The position numbers and the translations under genes are program-made. Under the pieces are notes generated by a model that was not told where the DNA came from, searched no databases, and was given only the letters and a program-made list of their open reading frames with translations. A stretch of DNA of 64,000 bases from Apiosordaria backusii (Eukaryota > Ascomycota > Sordariomycetes > Sordariales > Lasiosphaeriaceae): contig JAUKTV010000005.1 of NCBI GenBank assembly GCA_030549205.1, positions 2,108,001 through 2,172,000 of the forward strand, written 5' to 3'. The number at the start of each line of letters is the position of its first letter. Positions within the stretch are counted from its first letter, which is position 1. Below, piece after piece: positions 63,047 to 64,000 of this stretch.

Positions 63047-64000
63047 CGGGTCGATACGTGGCCGGGAATTCTGTAAGAGGTGGACGGAGGGAATGGCTGT
63101 TTGTTGAGAGGAAATCAGATGATACTATGCATTACAACCGGGAAAAGAGCGCAGGTTACCAGAATGCCCATCCGCAACACCGGTATACGCACATTCACAA
63201 CAGCAGGGCAGGAGCGCATGCCTGACCGGTGCCTGCTCAGTCACTCGAGTTGTGTCTGAAGGAAGGAGCATTTCTCGATACCCCGAAAATCAATAGAGAA
63301 GAATCAAAAGTCTGTTGCCACTGCCAGACCGCTTGTTCTATGTCCCCTAACCCACGCATATTCATCATCGCCCCCCTTTTCTTTTTCCCTGGACATTTCA
63401 GCTGCCTTGGGCACCCTCAATAAGTCCTTCAACCACACATGGTCGTCGGCGACAAGAGGCAAAACCACTACCACTGCCACCATTGAGAGATATTAGCCAA
63501 ATGTTCGGTGCTGATACCATCTAACAGTATCACATTGGCCACCACCGGCATGATGATTGGACCAGACTGACAAATCACCTCTGCGAGCCAGGAACACGAA
63601 CCAGTTGCACGGCGACCTACAGTGAACCCCGCCCCAACGACACGATGCATACGCTATGGGTATCCCGTCCCGCCGGCCCAATCGAGCACGTTCCTGAGCT
63701 GTGCTCCTATTCCGTGCATAAGGTTCCGAGCTGATGGCCGTTCTTGAGTGCAGTGCTAAGCAGATTTTGACAATATAGGGAACAAATACCGACGTCCACC
63801 TCCACCAGTCTGTTAACAACAGCATGGGGACAGCACTATTTATGGGCCCGACCAGGGGCCGGCTCCCGGCATCGCCAGCTGGTATCCGCCCGGAAACAGC
63901 CGAATTGTGATTGCCGTGCGCTAATCGCCGGTAATCGCCCTAAAACCCCAGTCTCGACAACCCCTGGTGAGGATCATCGGCTTGGCGAGCTAGGGGATGA
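63047..64000. other. Right-edge region, no gene seen
   Basis: Downstream flank of the acidic protein gene to the window end. Two overlapping minus-strand open frames (63468-63825) lack coding character. Confidence 0.5.

Overview
The window is nuclear DNA of a filamentous ascomycete. Most genes contain short introns of about 45-160 bases with GT...AG ends and CTAAC-type branch points. The proteins are fungal: carotenoid phytoene desaturase, a Zn(II)2Cys6 regulator, the arg-6-type fused kinase/reductase, and a Whi3/Scw1-type RNA-binding protein. A dispersed tRNA and a single spliceosomal U2 gene are also present. The gene set points to Sordariomycetes, probably Sordariales; that placement is inference, and no species can be named from the sequence alone.

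Left part (1-21,000): the phytoene desaturase gene al-1 is cut by the window edge, with a cluster of GATC sites upstream of it. Then come tRNA-Asn(GUU), a hypothetical gene interrupted by one in-frame TAG, and a coiled-coil hypothetical gene with a TATA box. These are followed by a mitochondrial Mgr3-like TPR protein, a multi-pass membrane protein, the WD40 ribosome-assembly factor IPI3, a large Ser/Pro-rich disordered protein, and a six-exon Zn2Cys6 transcription factor.

Middle (21,000-43,800): a gene-empty stretch of about 5.7 kb leads into a Whi3/Scw1-type RRM protein, whose start codon overlaps the stop of a five-codon upstream ORF. Next come a short-chain dehydrogenase, aspartate-semialdehyde dehydrogenase (threonine/methionine pathway), an F-BAR RhoGAP (Rgd1 type) and an Arb2-domain protein. 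The U2 snRNA gene lies divergent to the mitochondrial ribosomal protein uS14m (MRP2), and lipoyl synthase follows.

Right part (43,800-64,000): an exocytic synaptobrevin, the bifunctional mitochondrial arginine-biosynthesis precursor arg-6, and quinolinate phosphoribosyltransferase (BNA6, NAD synthesis). Beyond 52,400 the window is gene-poor and holds only three small proteins without recognised homology.

There is no operon-like organisation; neighbours belong to unrelated housekeeping pathways. I found no transposon, CRISPR array or clearly new multi-gene system. The most useful observations are three genes that each lose frame by one base in or beside a G/C homopolymer (probable consensus errors), a 5'-C-rich to 3'-G-rich switch inside several genes, the ATGA-overlapping upstream ORF before the Whi3/Scw1 gene, and three spaced repeats upstream of U2.
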